DNA from: Rotaria sordida
Taxonomy: Eukaryota; Rotifera; Eurotatoria; Philodinida; Philodinidae
Reading direction: 5' to 3'
NCBI GenBank assembly: GCA_905250125.1
Contig: CAJNOL010000638.1
Span: 6,151-70,150 of the forward strand
Length of the DNA stretch: 64,000 nt
The translations under genes and the position numbers were made by a program. Below are positions 46,101 through 57,814 of the stretch, piece by piece. The notes beneath the pieces were generated by a model. The model had not been told where the DNA came from and ran no database searches. It saw only the letters and a list, made by a program, of their open reading frames with translations. The stretch's first letter is position 1. Each line of letters opens with the position of its first letter.

Positions 46101-49100
46101 AGATGAAATAATCGAGTCACGTTGCATAAATTGATTGAAAAGTTCTGTAATCAATGTAAATTAACTATTTCCATCAGCACAATCTCACATCATTTAAATA
46201 CTCCAATGCTCAAACAAGAACATAAAGAATATCGAGTTGAATAAGTCAAACAACATTTAAATAACAATTGAAAATCTACAGTATCTACCAATGAGAGTTC
46301 ATTTCAATTGTTTAGAAATACAATTCGTCGGTAATCAAAAAATTCAAAAGAAGAAAAAAAACAAGAATTTCGAAGAATCGACAAAAAGTTCACGTTTGAA
46401 ATTTCATCAGTTATCACGGAGTAGTTGGTTTTCATTCATTTCAAAATATTATGTACAGTGATTATTGCATCGAAATATTAGAAAACAACTTGATTCCCAA
46501 TGCTAAACGACAATTTAATAATAAAGAACAAGGTAACGACAACGGAAACTGACAGATGGTTGGCTGCCAATGTTTCACTTATTATGAATTAGTCATCCAA
46601 TAGTCCAGATTTCAATCCGATTGAAAATATGCGAAACATCGGATTGAATAAAGAAAAACCAATAAATGTTAATGAATTGAAAATTTTTATCGATGAAGAA
46701 TGGAAAAATATTGAAAACGATGTTATAGCATGAAAAACAAATGCCTCTTTGTTATATTAGTTAAAAGAAGAACTGAATCAAATATTGAACTACATATTAT
46801 CAAATTGTATATTACTATGAATTAAATAAAGAAACATTTTTTTGAAAATAGGCTAAAGATTTATTCAAAGTTTTTTTGCAAGCAATTGTATCAGTTTGAA
46901 CCATGAATATCAAAGAATAAAACTTGCAGTGGTAAAGAGTTCTACCAGACCCTAGAAATAATTCTGTTGCAGATCTTTAGCTTCGACCCGACGGTAGAAC
47001 CTATCGGGTTCAAAAATTTCTGGACCTGACCTCGATGGATTTTCTAATTGAGTCCAAGGCTATCCGAAAAAAGATTTCCTTTTCCTCAAAACTAATCCCA
47101 TTTTGAAGTGGATTAAGCTCTACGAAAATCTTTTAGATAGAATGAAAATACATGCTAATATAATATTTTAAATGTATTACAAAAAAAAATAAAGAAAAAC
47201 TTACATTTTCTTGTTTAAATGTTTGATGAATTAAATGAAAATCATTTTTTAAATTAACATCAAATGATATTTGTTTATTATTTGATGCTAAACACCAAAT
47301 AAGACGTATAAAATCAATAATATGATTATATTGTAAAAATGAATTTTTTGGTATTGGATAATCATTCATATGTTGTGATAATAAAATTGCAATTTTTTTT
47401 TCAATTGACATTGTTGCATGATGTTCACCAAAAAATATAGTTGATATTGGCATTAAACTAATTATCTGATCTAATGAATCATTAAAATTTGATGAATTTG
47501 ATATTTTTAATTGATAATATCCAAGTATAACAAGAAAATGTTTTAACATATAAAATATAATAAGATATATTGATTTACGTGTTTTTATATCACATTGTTC
47601 AGTAAATTGTTTTTGTGTTAAAATATTTAATAAACATATTAAACCACCAGCATTAAGAAATCTTACATATAAAGCTTCAATTTCATTTATTTCATTTGTT
47701 GTTGGTAAAGCTGGTACTAATTTAATAAATGTTGTTTTTAAATTATATAACATTTGTGTTGGTGATGCATGAAAATAAAAATTTTTTAAACGTATAAAAC
47801 ATTCATCAGAATTTGATCTTGATGATGATGATGTTAAACAATTAATGAGTGCTGTTTTTATATGATTATCAACAGGAACTAAATCAAGAATTTGACGTGA
47901 TATATCACGTAGATGAATATTATTTTCTTTACAACCGATATCAGATATTTCAATAAGAAATTGATAATATTCATGTTTTTGAGAAAATATCTAAATAGGA
48001 CAAAAAAAAAAAATTTGTTTGTTTTTTTTTTGGATTAATTAAGAAATTTTGTTTTGAAAATTACCACAGATGGTAATGCATTTTCAGCATTTAAATCAAT
48101 TGAATCTAATATACGATTATGATGTGTTGATGATGATGATGATGATATATTATTATTCATTTCAGATTCTGATGAACTACTTTCATCACTTGAAACAATT
48201 TGATTTGTTTGTTGAACCCAACGAACTGTTATTGTCTAAAAGAGAATTCAAGAATTTAATTAAGAAAGGATTTATTTTTTGTTTTTATTTACTTACAATT
48301 CTCTCTCGACCATCGGTTTGTGCTAATGTTTTATTATCATCTTCTGGATAAATTAATTCATTATTTCGATATAATTCAAGAATACCATAATTTGTTTTAT
48401 ATCTAAACAAAAAAAAACAATTTAGTTTGTCAACACAAATTCTTTAGGATTACAATGTAGAATTCTCACATGTATTCTTTAGCATTATTATACTCATAAG
48501 ATGTTATTCATATACAATCTATCAACAACATCTGTCATACTCGGCGGTCGAGGAAGTATTTAAAGTCTTCTAAAATCTTTTGAATCAGATTCGAGAAAGC
48601 TATTTCTCAGCTATTGTAAGAATAAAACATACCGATGTTCGGGTGGATCCAGGATAATCCCACATTTTGTCTTAACAAAAGAGGGGAAAACTCATGCTGA
48701 AATTTGATTGGTTCAGTGCTTATTCTATTGACCAATCAGATTCGAGGAAGCTATTGTAAGGGCAAAACGTAGGATTATCCTGGACCCACCCGAACATCGA
48801 TATGTTTTATTCTTACAATAGCTGAGAAGCAGCCTGCTCGAACCTGGTTGGTCGATACTTGGGATGTAGAGATCACGCTTCTATAAGGACTCCCAAGGTT
48901 GAACTAAACAGCCATAATGAACACAAGCGAAAACGGGTTTACTCTTATGAGTAACTCACATATTTATACGATCATTAGATAATGTGAGTTTCACAAAAAG
49001 AAAAAAGAAATAATAAATACCGTGTATGAATCATTCGTCGAATATGTCCCCATGTTTCATTTAAATGTGATGAATGTTCAAAATCTTCTGATTGTCGATT

Positions 49101-52100
49101 TTGTCCAGTATTTAAACGAATAATTAATGTTACTGATCGACCACGAAATGCTCTTTAAAAAAAAAAAAGATCATTAAATTTGATTTTGTTTTTTTTCGTA
49201 TTTTTACCTTGACATAGGTAAAATACTTCTATCTTTATGATAAGAATAATCACATTCAGCTAAATATTCTCTTAATACAATTAATATACGTATTAATGTA
49301 TTAAGTTTATGTTGATGTGCTGTTTGATTTGTTTTTGCTTTAATTATATCATAAACCTGATGTAAACGTTTAAAACATTCTTGTAAAAATGTTTGATGTA
49401 TACGTTTAATATCATTTTTTAATGATGGACTTATATTTGTATAAATTTCTTTAATTAATTGTATACCACGATTAGCAACATTATCTGTACTATTTAATAT
49501 TAATTTCCATAAATATTCAATACCAGTAAGATCTTCATCATTTATTAAACGAATTGAACGACGTTTATGAATAAGTTTATTTGATTGTGCATTAACAGAT
49601 TTAAAAAAACGATCGAAACAACTATAAACAAAAAAAGAAAGGAATTTACATGAAACAATTTCTTAGTCTCGATTTTGCAATTAAGTATTTTTAAATTTTA
49701 TGGCAAAATCATAACATTTGAGAAATTTTTGATAATTTAAGTATTCTTTTGCCAAAGTCAGAACCTTTAGTTTCTTTACTTTTTAGGCTTCTTCTATATT
49801 GCATATGCTTCTAAGTATCCTCTATTGGTTGAAGATTTTTTTGTAAAAGAATGTACAAAAAACATTGAACGTTAAGACAAACTCCATTTTATTAGATTTA
49901 TAAATTAAATCATAATTAATGCTGATAGAAAATCGATCTAACTTCAAACTTAATGAATTTCACTGTTAGGCATAATATTCACATTCGTCTTAAGTGCACG
50001 TCCTCCTCCAGTATTAGAAAGCATCTAGGGATTCTGAGTCTATGACAACTTTTACTCTACTAGTCAAGATCTATCTACCGTGAAAGTTTCATCATTTTTA
50101 GTCGAGGCAGTGTTTTATCCAGAGGGATGCCCTAGGGGGCAGCACCCTTCCCCCCCCCCCCCTGAAAATCGAGTTCAACCCCCTCGAGACTTGCGATCAT
50201 CGCACAATAAACTATATGGCTTGCCCTCCCAAAATTTCGAATCACTCCTCCGAAGAAAAAAACCTGGATAAAACATTAGGTCGAGGCGTTCTTGAGAAAC
50301 TCCGGAAAGGGAGATATCCTTAAGGTTAAAGACAGCTATAAAATTTTGACTACAGAACGAAAATATATATAGGTTTGTAGAGAAAGACTTCCTCTATCTA
50401 ACGTTGTATGTACTATCAGATGTTACTACGCACAATTGACAAGTCAATAGGTGGCGCCACCTATCGAAATGTCAAAAGTGTACAATCGAGCTTGATAATG
50501 CATATACTTTTAAATAGAAAAAGTCATTATCTAGAAACCTATATATATTCCGTACTGTAGTCAAAAATTATAGTAGCCTTTATATAAATTTAACTACAGC
50601 ATATTCTTAACTTTATATTGTTGATTATAGATGAATGTTCAGAAATGAAACACTATTACTTAAAAAATATTATAGCGGTACAAAAATAAGAAAATGATAT
50701 GGTATATCATATGCAATTGAAAATTTTGCTATAAGTATTTACTTAGTTTTTCTTTTATTTTAAAAAATAATATATCGCTAATTTTTCGGCAGAACTCACA
50801 AAGAAAGTGTTGTTCAAAGATCTATGCATTTTTCAGATAGACTTCTTTATTAGAAGAGAGCATAAGGAAGTAGATCGTCCGAAAGTGGAGTTATTTTTCT
50901 CTTTTATAATAAAAGTTAATGACGTTTCATATCTTGATGAAATACTCCGTCCGACATAACATTATTAAAAAAAAGCGACTTAAAATTATTTTCTTCGTCT
51001 CCTTCAGTCATCATTCTTTTAATAGTAATAAAACAAATATAATGTTAGTTAGATATTCTCGAATGTTTTAGAATTTAAAATACATATATTTACTTCATTC
51101 CAAGTTCAGTAAGTAAATGAGGTTCAAGTTTCATAAAATGATTTTGAAAAAATTCTTTTCCTGCTTTGAAATCAAAACCAACTTCATCAATAATCTAAAT
51201 AAAATCATGTTATTGTAAACGATAAAAACAAAACAAATTTTTTTCTTTTACTTCAGCAAACCAACGAAAACATTGTTCACGATCATATGGATAAACAGCT
51301 TGTTCAGCTAAACTAATCCAAATCATTTTCATTAAATCTAAACCTAAATATTGTCGTCCTTCTTTTAATATAAATCTATAAAATATACATATATATATAT
51401 ATTGTTTGTTTTTTGTATTTTTTGAAAAATAATTTTACTTAAGAAAAACTAAACGTTCATTAATTTGTTGATTATGATTAAAACGACCATCGGGATAATA
51501 ATCTTCTGGTGGTAAAATCTTTTTTGTTTCTTAAATGAAAGAAAAAAATATTTTTTCTTATAAAATAAAACTTTTTCTTTTTTCTTATTTATTACCTTCT
51601 CGATATTGTCTAGCATTATCCATATAATGACAAAGATTTTCTGTTATAACACGTATTAATTTATGTTTTTTTTCTAATATATCAATAAGACTAATTCTAT
51701 TCAATGGATAAGACATGCGTGAAATATTATTATGGGGATATCCATGCTATTATAACAGATCAAAAATAGATATATATATATATATGTGATATGAAATTTA
51801 TTAACCTCAGAAAATTGTGTACATATTTCACGCATTTGTTTTAATGATATAATTACATGTTGATCTTGTTTAACTTCTTCCATCATTCGATCAATCCAAG
51901 CTAATTTTGTTTTTTCTTTTTCCTATAAGATTAATTTAAAATAAAGAAAATTTTTCTATATTATTATTAATGATATTCTTAACTTCTACATTGTTGTTGT
52001 TCATAGAAATATCATAGCGATAGAAAACAAAAAAAAAAAGCTTCTTCAGTTACCATTAGATGCAGCAACTGTCGATCTCGCCTTGCTTTTTACATGTGAT

Positions 52101-55100
52101 GAACAGCTCTAAGAGCTATAAATCAGCGGTGAATAGAAATTTTCGAACACAGTGGTGATGATTTTGAATGTCACTGACTTTCTCTTTATTAATATTCGTT
52201 ATGTGAATACAAACATCATTACTAACAAATAAGGTATCTAATCTTTCAATACTTTTATGATTGTCTACAAGGATGTGACAAACAGTTATATCGTGTTTTA
52301 ATCAGAAAAATCTAAAAGGATTTGGGTTCCTATTAAGATTTGACTAAGTTCTCAAATTTTCTTCTACAACATCGGATATTTGGTTTTTCATTTCTCTAAT
52401 AGGTCCTCTTATCCGAAAAGATTTTTTAAACGCCGTGACTAGAGAATTTTTGGTATGTCCTAAGTACCAATTTTTCAAAATCTTGGCTCTCTAGAAAAGA
52501 GATATATAGCTTATCAGAGAACACGCCAAAGTATGAGTTTCAACGTCAAATGGAATATATATACTGACTTGTAGAGCTCAACGAGCTGATTCTCGTGAGA
52601 GCTTCAAATGAGAAAAACTGATCGATTTTATTAGTAAATTTCTTCACTTTAAATAAGTTTTGAGACAGATGTTAGAATTTTAAAACTTCAAAGATGCTTA
52701 AAGTTTAAATTTTATCATAAACAGTATTGCATGCGATAGTCTGCTTTTATATTATTGTAAGCGTTAGTTAGACTTCAAATTCTAGATGTATAACAAAGTT
52801 TTCTCTCAAGATCGTTAAAATATTTCCCAATATGCGATAATTCTATAATTAATATTCATAGCAATGGTGAAATTGAGTTTTAGAAGGAAATAATATAAAA
52901 ATAGACTATTGCATGCAACACTATCTATATTTTAATATGACCATTTAAATTTTGAGTACCCTTGGAGTCTCTAATCTATATATATAATGCTCAGTGTTTG
53001 TCTGACGTCTCTGTGCCCAGGTTAAAGTAGGCTATAAGGAGTAGGGAATAAGGGGATAAGAATATACGGGTAAAGGGATAAGAGGCTAAGGCTACAGGGA
53101 TATATAGGATAAAACTAAAAGAATATAAGAAGATAAGGGTATAGCGGGTAAGTAGATGAAGCTGCATGGGAATATAAGAGATAAAGGAATAAGGTTATAA
53201 GAGGTAATACCACAAGAGTGTAAGGCTACAAGGGTATAAGGTCTTTCGATATATATAATGCGAACTGACTGATTCTCTATTACCGAATCAAGGCTAAAGG
53301 ACAGATATGAAATTTTACAGGAAAAAAGCATCCGTACAGTATGCTCGGGCTCTCGTTAGTTTCTAATATCTGTCTCGAAACTTATTCAGAGTAAAGAAAT
53401 TCACTAGTAAAATCGATCAATTTTTCTCATATGAAGTTCTCACAAAAATCAGCTCGTTGAGCTCTACGAGCTAGTATATATCCCATTCGAAACTGTGACT
53501 CACACTTGAGTATAATCTCAATCGGAATCCAAAACCTTTTCGGGAATGGTTTTTTTAAAGAACACTACATAGTATCTTTAAGCATAAACATCATTAAAAT
53601 TGGAAGGAGAAGAGATTTGAGAAAATTCCATCATTAATAATCTCATTTGAATAACTAATCTGATTAATCTAATGAAAGTAATAATTTACGTGGGGAAAAA
53701 AAACAAAATATTTTTCGTTGTAATCTTTACTTACTGATAAACAACTATAATCAAGAATTTTTAAATGTGCTGCTAAAGCTTGATCAATAATTTCATTGGG
53801 AAAATGTTTCTCATGTGAAATATTCCATAATAATTCTAAAACCTATTTTTAAAAGCAAAAATCAAACGAAATTATTTAATATGAATTGATTTTTTTTATT
53901 ACTTTATTAGCCATAAGACCTTCTTTATCATCTTCAGCTAATTTTCGAATAAGTTCAAGTAATTTTTCTCGTTGTTTTTTACTTGCTTTTGTCCAACTTT
54001 CCTATATAGATATTAAAAAGATTAATAATATAATTGAAATTTTTTTTTGTGTGAATTCTACTCGAAAACAATCAAATAATTGTTCAAGTTGTTCAGGTGA
54101 AAAATCCCAAGCTAATTTTGCAAGTAAATCATGAACATTTTTTTCAATAGCTTCATGTTTTCCACATGATGCATTCCAAATTTTAGCTAAATCATTTCGA
54201 CTTAATGCTTGTTCTTTTATCATAAAACGAAGAATTCGTTCTAATTTTTCAACATATTGTGGTTGATGTAAACAATCACGTAAAACAATATCGAGTATTT
54301 GATGATCTTCAATCCATTTCTGAATAATAAAAAAAAAAAAATACAAAGATCTTTAATTAATATAATTTCTCTTCTTTTTGTTTTTTTATTTACAATGAAT
54401 TTTTCCGGTGTTAAACCTTCATTATCATCCGAACGATTTAATGTTGAACGATGAATTGGACTAAGACTTGGAATAAGTTTATGTACTTCATTAAGTGCAT
54501 TCATTTTACCACTAAAAGAATTTGTTTGTAGAAGTCTAAAAAAAATATTTTGTATTTTAAAATAAATCTTGAAAATAATGAGAAGAAAAAGATTTTATAC
54601 CGTAAAATCATTTTAAGACGAAGTTCATCTAATTCTCGACATGCTTTATCATTATCTGGTAAACGTGATGCAAGATGACGAAGCCATTTAATAACTGCTG
54701 ATAATGTATCATTTTTTGATTCAGTTTTAACTTCAACTTTAAATTCATTTTCAGCTAATTGATTAAGATATTGTGGAACAACTTCCTAAAAAAAAATATA
54801 TATAATTTTCTTTGTTTTATGTTTAAAAAAAAAGAAAATTTCTTACAATAATAGGTGAAAAATATTTTTGTATTGTTGATTGTGTTAAATATTCATAACA
54901 AAGACCCCATGGTTTAAGTAATGCAATAACAATAGATATTGTTAATTTATTTTCATTTGAAGTAAAACGTTGAAGAAGTTTATCAAAACCACCTAAATCT
55001 CCAAATCTATTTATAAAATCAACAAGCCAACCCTATAATATAAATACATATTTGAAATTTTTAATAACATTACGATGCACAAAAATAAAACATTGAAATA

Positions 55101-57075
55101 TCTTCGATTCAAATTAGAGACAGTCTCGAAATCTTCTATTAAATTATTTATATTATTGAAAAAACTACATACTCGTTGTGGAAAACGATATTCAACTATT
55201 GTAGCAAAAGGTTCAGTTTCATTTTTTAGATGATATGCACATGATCGATTATTATTGGCTTGATGATATCTAATAATAATAAAAATTTTCATATCTTACT
55301 TAAGACATACTAAAACAATAAAAGTAGTGACACTGACAATACTATAAAATCTTATAGAAGACTCGATGAAATTTTCTTCACTACATATACTGATAGCTTA
55401 GATTTCTTTCAAAAATTATTCATAATCTCCTACGAAGGGTATATATATAAGGATCTTAGATTTTTCGAAAGTCTATATTTCATGAAGAAAACATTCTTTT
55501 TTTCTAGACTGAAATTTTTCAGAACATTCTAGATCTATCTACCAACGATAAAACGATTGCGAATCGTAGTTTTGACTTAAGATATAGAGTTTAACGGCCA
55601 AAAGAGCTTTTCTTGGATATATTTATATGAATAGTACGAGTGTAGATGTTTATATACTATCTGAATCTTTTTAATACATTTAATGATGAGCCGTTATAAG
55701 CTGTATCAATCGCATTTTCTAGTTTACATTGTGACTTTGGATTCTTATTTATAATTTTTTTTGTTTGCTAATGTTCTAGAACAGTTCAATAGTATATTAT
55801 AAGTTAAAGAATGCTGTCGATGGAGTTTGCAATAGTCTATCATTTAATGTTATTCAAATATGTATTAAAAAAAACTTAGACAGTTGAATCAATACTTTGT
55901 ATTATAAATGTCTACATTTGTACTATTCATATATATCTTCAAGGAAAACTTCTTCTAATCTTAAACTCTATATTTAAATCAAAACTATCATTTGCAATAG
56001 CCTTAGATTTCATTAAAACGGCTATAACTTAAAAGAGAAGGTTTAAGGGTATTTCTCTTCTTATGAGTTTTCGTCTGTTACTAGTGTCTACTTCATGTAT
56101 AGAGTCTAGACTTGAAACGGTTTCTCCCGTTAGACATGTACCTTTTTATTTCTCTTTGGATTTTTCTTGTTTGTCTTTTGCATATGTATAGTTTTACATT
56201 TTATAATATGACCTGAAGAATGATAAAATATTCTGAAAATTCTCGAACTATCAATCTTCGTAGAAAGAAAATTTTTATAAGATTAGCGCCATTACTTTTA
56301 GTATGTCCTAAGTAGTAATAATATAAAATAGATTTTTTTCTTTATTTTACCGTCCTATAGGATTCATAAGAAAACTCAAAATATCAAGTAATGGAAAACA
56401 ATCATCATCAATTTTTAATACACATAATTGAATAAATTTCATTGCATTTTTATAAATAGCAACCTATAGAAATCAAAAATTCGAATTTTTTTTTTTTTAT
56501 AAATTTTCTAATTTAATATACATATATATCATGTTTCCATGATTGTACAGCATCATCACAAAGTATTTTCGTAAATGAAATAACAAGACTATCACGAATA
56601 AATCGTTGACATGGTTCACATTTAGTATCTATTTCTAACAAAATGAAAAAATAATTATAATAAATAATATGAATTATTTTTTTTTTTTTGTCAAACATAC
56701 TTTCTCTAGCAAGACAAATAGCAGCTCGTAAACATCTAATTAATTCACCATCAGGTAAAACTGGTACAATCCATCGTACACGATTAACTTGTTCTTCAAG
56801 TTTTAATAAATCATCAACTGGAAATTTTGGTTCACCATTTTCATCATAAGCTTTAAAATAGAAAAGAAAAAAAAAACCAAATTTCTAAATTAATAAATCA
56901 AAATTTGAATTTTTTTTTATTTACCTTTTTCATCTTCAATATCATCTTCTTCATTCTCAATTCTTATTGAAGTTTGATAATCAGGTGGTGTTTGTTGTTG
57001 CTGATCACTTACATCTGATGTTGTTTGTTGACCATTACCAATAATAGGTCCGACTAAATCTTCTTTAGCCGTCAT
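37140..57075 (-). CDS. USP9X: USP9X / fat facets orthologue, ubiquitin-specific protease (41 exons)
   Basis: A large deubiquitinase that removes ubiquitin from substrates in endocytosis, polarity and signalling (family knowledge). Exons traced by GT/AG sites and similarity: 57075-56925, 56850-56701, 56634-56522, 56463-56351, 55269-55173, 55032-54847, 54785-54601, 54535-54394, 54319-54062, 54001-53903, 53842-53735, 51922-51806, 51746-51596, 51529-51439, 51375-51252, 51194-51094, 49621-49208, 49152-49021, 48402-48297, 48235-48065, 47990-47205, 45362-44546, 42993-42770, 42715-42525, 42464-42291, 42218-42077, 42010-41833, 41676-41529, 41463-41320, 41247-41143, 41064-40871, 40817-40732, 39085-38944, 38881-38800, 38739-38606, 38537-38370, 38314-38093, 37900-37593, 37537-37447, 37391-37245, 37187-37140. 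About 2510 residues, close to human USP9X. Landmarks: [30 protein letters not shown], Cys box [11 protein letters not shown] (exon 23), zinc-type CPH and CEKCNK (exons 25-26), His box GGHYYSF (exon 28), WYKFDD (exon 29) and the tail GYFLER. The chain sums to 7540 nt, 2 short of a whole frame; the deficit is in exon 30. Confidence 0.93.
39203..39394. repeat. MITE-like element, about 25-bp inverted ends
   Basis: TGATAGTAAGGAACTGCGGA at 39203 pairs with TCCGCAGCTCCCTACTCGAT at 39371. It lies in the USP9X intron between exons 32 and 33. No coding capacity. Confidence 0.6.
39735..40270. repeat. Foldback element with a second palindromic MITE nested in its centre
   Basis: The outer arms (39735-39840 and 40140-40270) match in inverse orientation, for example TCAAAATGTCGGTTTGTATT against AATACAAACCTGACATTTTG. 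Inside, 39930-40100 is another palindrome: TTTGTAAACGAAGACTTCCT against GAAAGTCTTCCTTTACAAG-type sequence, with GCGTACCGTA/TACGGTACGC at the centre. The inner unit belongs to the family also present at 43595-43890 and 50330-50580. Confidence 0.75.
43085..43330. repeat. Partial copy of the 1261-2555 foldback family
   Basis: It shares a GTTGAATCGATAGCATATGC-like start, GGGCTATGAATACCC and TTCGATTTGAAACTTTGTG with the left arms at 1570-1750 and 9210-9410. Only one arm is evident. It lies in the intron between USP9X exons 22 and 23. Confidence 0.5.
43595..43890. repeat. Palindromic MITE (GTAAACAAAGACTTCTTCTG family)
   Basis: The left arm GACCTGTAAACAAAGACTTC...TTAGATAATATAGATATT pairs with the right arm AATATCTATATCATCTAATA...GTCTTCCTTTACAAACC. 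The centre carries a short direct duplication (CTTCGCTGTGTTTT twice) and GGTGGTGCCACC. It is in the USP9X intron 22-23. Confidence 0.75.
45701..46895 (+). mobile_element. Tc1/mariner transposon fossil in a USP9X intron
   Basis: The ends TATACAATGATTTGCAAAAA (45709) and TTTTTTGCAAGCAATTGTAT (46872) form imperfect terminal inverted repeats. Between them the plus strand translates, with many stops and shifts, to Tc1-like transposase. There is a helix-turn-helix part ([13 protein letters not shown], then [10 protein letters not shown], near 46060-46200). [20 protein letters not shown] follows near 46465-46525, then the C-terminal SPDFNPIEN with EELK-like continuation near 46603-46700. The segment that should hold the second catalytic Asp is deleted. 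The element is non-functional and opposite in orientation to its host gene. Confidence 0.85.
48603..48832. repeat. MITE-like palindrome, about 60-bp inverted ends
   Basis: CAGCTATTGTAAGAATAAAA (48609) pairs with TTTTATTCTTACAATAGCTG (48805). GATGTTCGGGTGG (48634) pairs with CCACCCGAACATC (48784 region). It lies in the intron between USP9X exons 18 and 19. Confidence 0.8.
50095..50290. repeat. GC-rich insert with short inverted ends and a poly-C tract
   Basis: GTTTTATCCAG (50111) pairs with CTGGATAAAAC (50264). A 13-base C tract lies at about 50149-50162. The composition differs from the surrounding AT-rich intron (USP9X exons 16-17). Confidence 0.5.
50330..50580. repeat. Palindromic MITE, same family as 43595-43890
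   Basis: ATATATATAGGTTTGTAGAG (50362) with AAGACTTCCTCTATC pairs with the right arm ending AAACCTATATATATTC (50534). The centre has GGTGGCGCCACC. It lies in the USP9X intron 16-17. Confidence 0.75.
52520..53515. repeat. 1-kb inverted-repeat element with a purine-rich core
   Basis: Arms of about 165 bases (52520-52685 and 53340-53515): GTAGAGCTCAACGAGCTGAT (52571) pairs with ATCAGCTCGTTGAGCTCTAC (53450), and GATCGATTTTATTAGTAAATTT (shown by its ends) pairs near 53405. The core at 53030-53250 repeats GGGTATAAG, GGATAAG and GAATATAAG words almost without pyrimidine runs. It lies in the USP9X intron 11-12. Confidence 0.8.
55298..56314. repeat. 1-kb foldback element filling a USP9X intron
   Basis: It begins ACTTAAGACATACTAAAACA at 55298 and ends TTTTAGTATGTCCTAAGTAG at 56314, the terminal motif of the 27163-28577 family. 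Inner arms (about 55560-55665 and 55900-56005) pair, for example TTGACTTAAGATATAGAGTT with AACTCTATATTTAAATCAA. It occupies nearly the whole intron between exons 4 and 5. Confidence 0.75.
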
Positions 57076-57099
57076 TTGAAAAAATACAAAAAACAAAGT

Positions 57100-57570
57100 T
57101 TGACGAGTAGAAACACTAAATAAAAGAATATCTAAAATTATAAAAAAAAAAAAAAAGGAAAATTACAAATAGCATGTGCAACAAACAACATGAGTCATTT
57201 ATGACAAAAAACAAAAAATAACTAAACATTTTACATATATGTAGAAATATTTCGACATTAAAGGTAAATAAGAACATTACAGTTAAGTAAGAACAGAATA
57301 AGATATTGCTTATACAAGATGAAATTATATTTTGTTTTTTTTTTTTTTCTTTTTTTTTTTTTGTTGTTTCGTTTTATTTATAATAAAACAAAGATGATGT
57401 TTTTTGTTTTGTTTTATTCTAGAAGAAAATACTTAATGTAAAATAAATTAAATCATAGAGATAAAAAATACTCAATCAACCATTCAAACTAAACGGAAGT
57501 CTCACTACAATGAATCATATGTTGTACAATGATAGAAAGATTGTTTATTAACCAGCAACTGGCGACATTA
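57100..57570. other. Upstream region of the USP9X-like gene
   Basis: Low-complexity poly-T and poly-A runs (57147-57157, 57338-57362). No TATA box or other promoter element can be named with confidence. The coding start at 57075 was chosen by similarity of the N-terminal MTAKED...PPDYQ segment and by the frame. Confidence 0.3.
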
Positions 57571-57814
57571 TTATATTCGATGTAAAAATCGAGATGGCGT
57601 CACAAATAGGTAATCATATTTTAATACTATATCAATTCAAGGATATTTTAATCAAGAAATGCAAAAAAAAACAAATTTTGCTGTACTGGTTTTGTTCTCA
57701 TATCATTAATATTCATATGTTGCACGTTTGTTCGTACTATCATCGGTATACTGTAGTACTTATAAGTACTGGAAGTAGAGCTCGACAAGGTTGGTCCCGA
57801 ACCTTGTCAAACCA

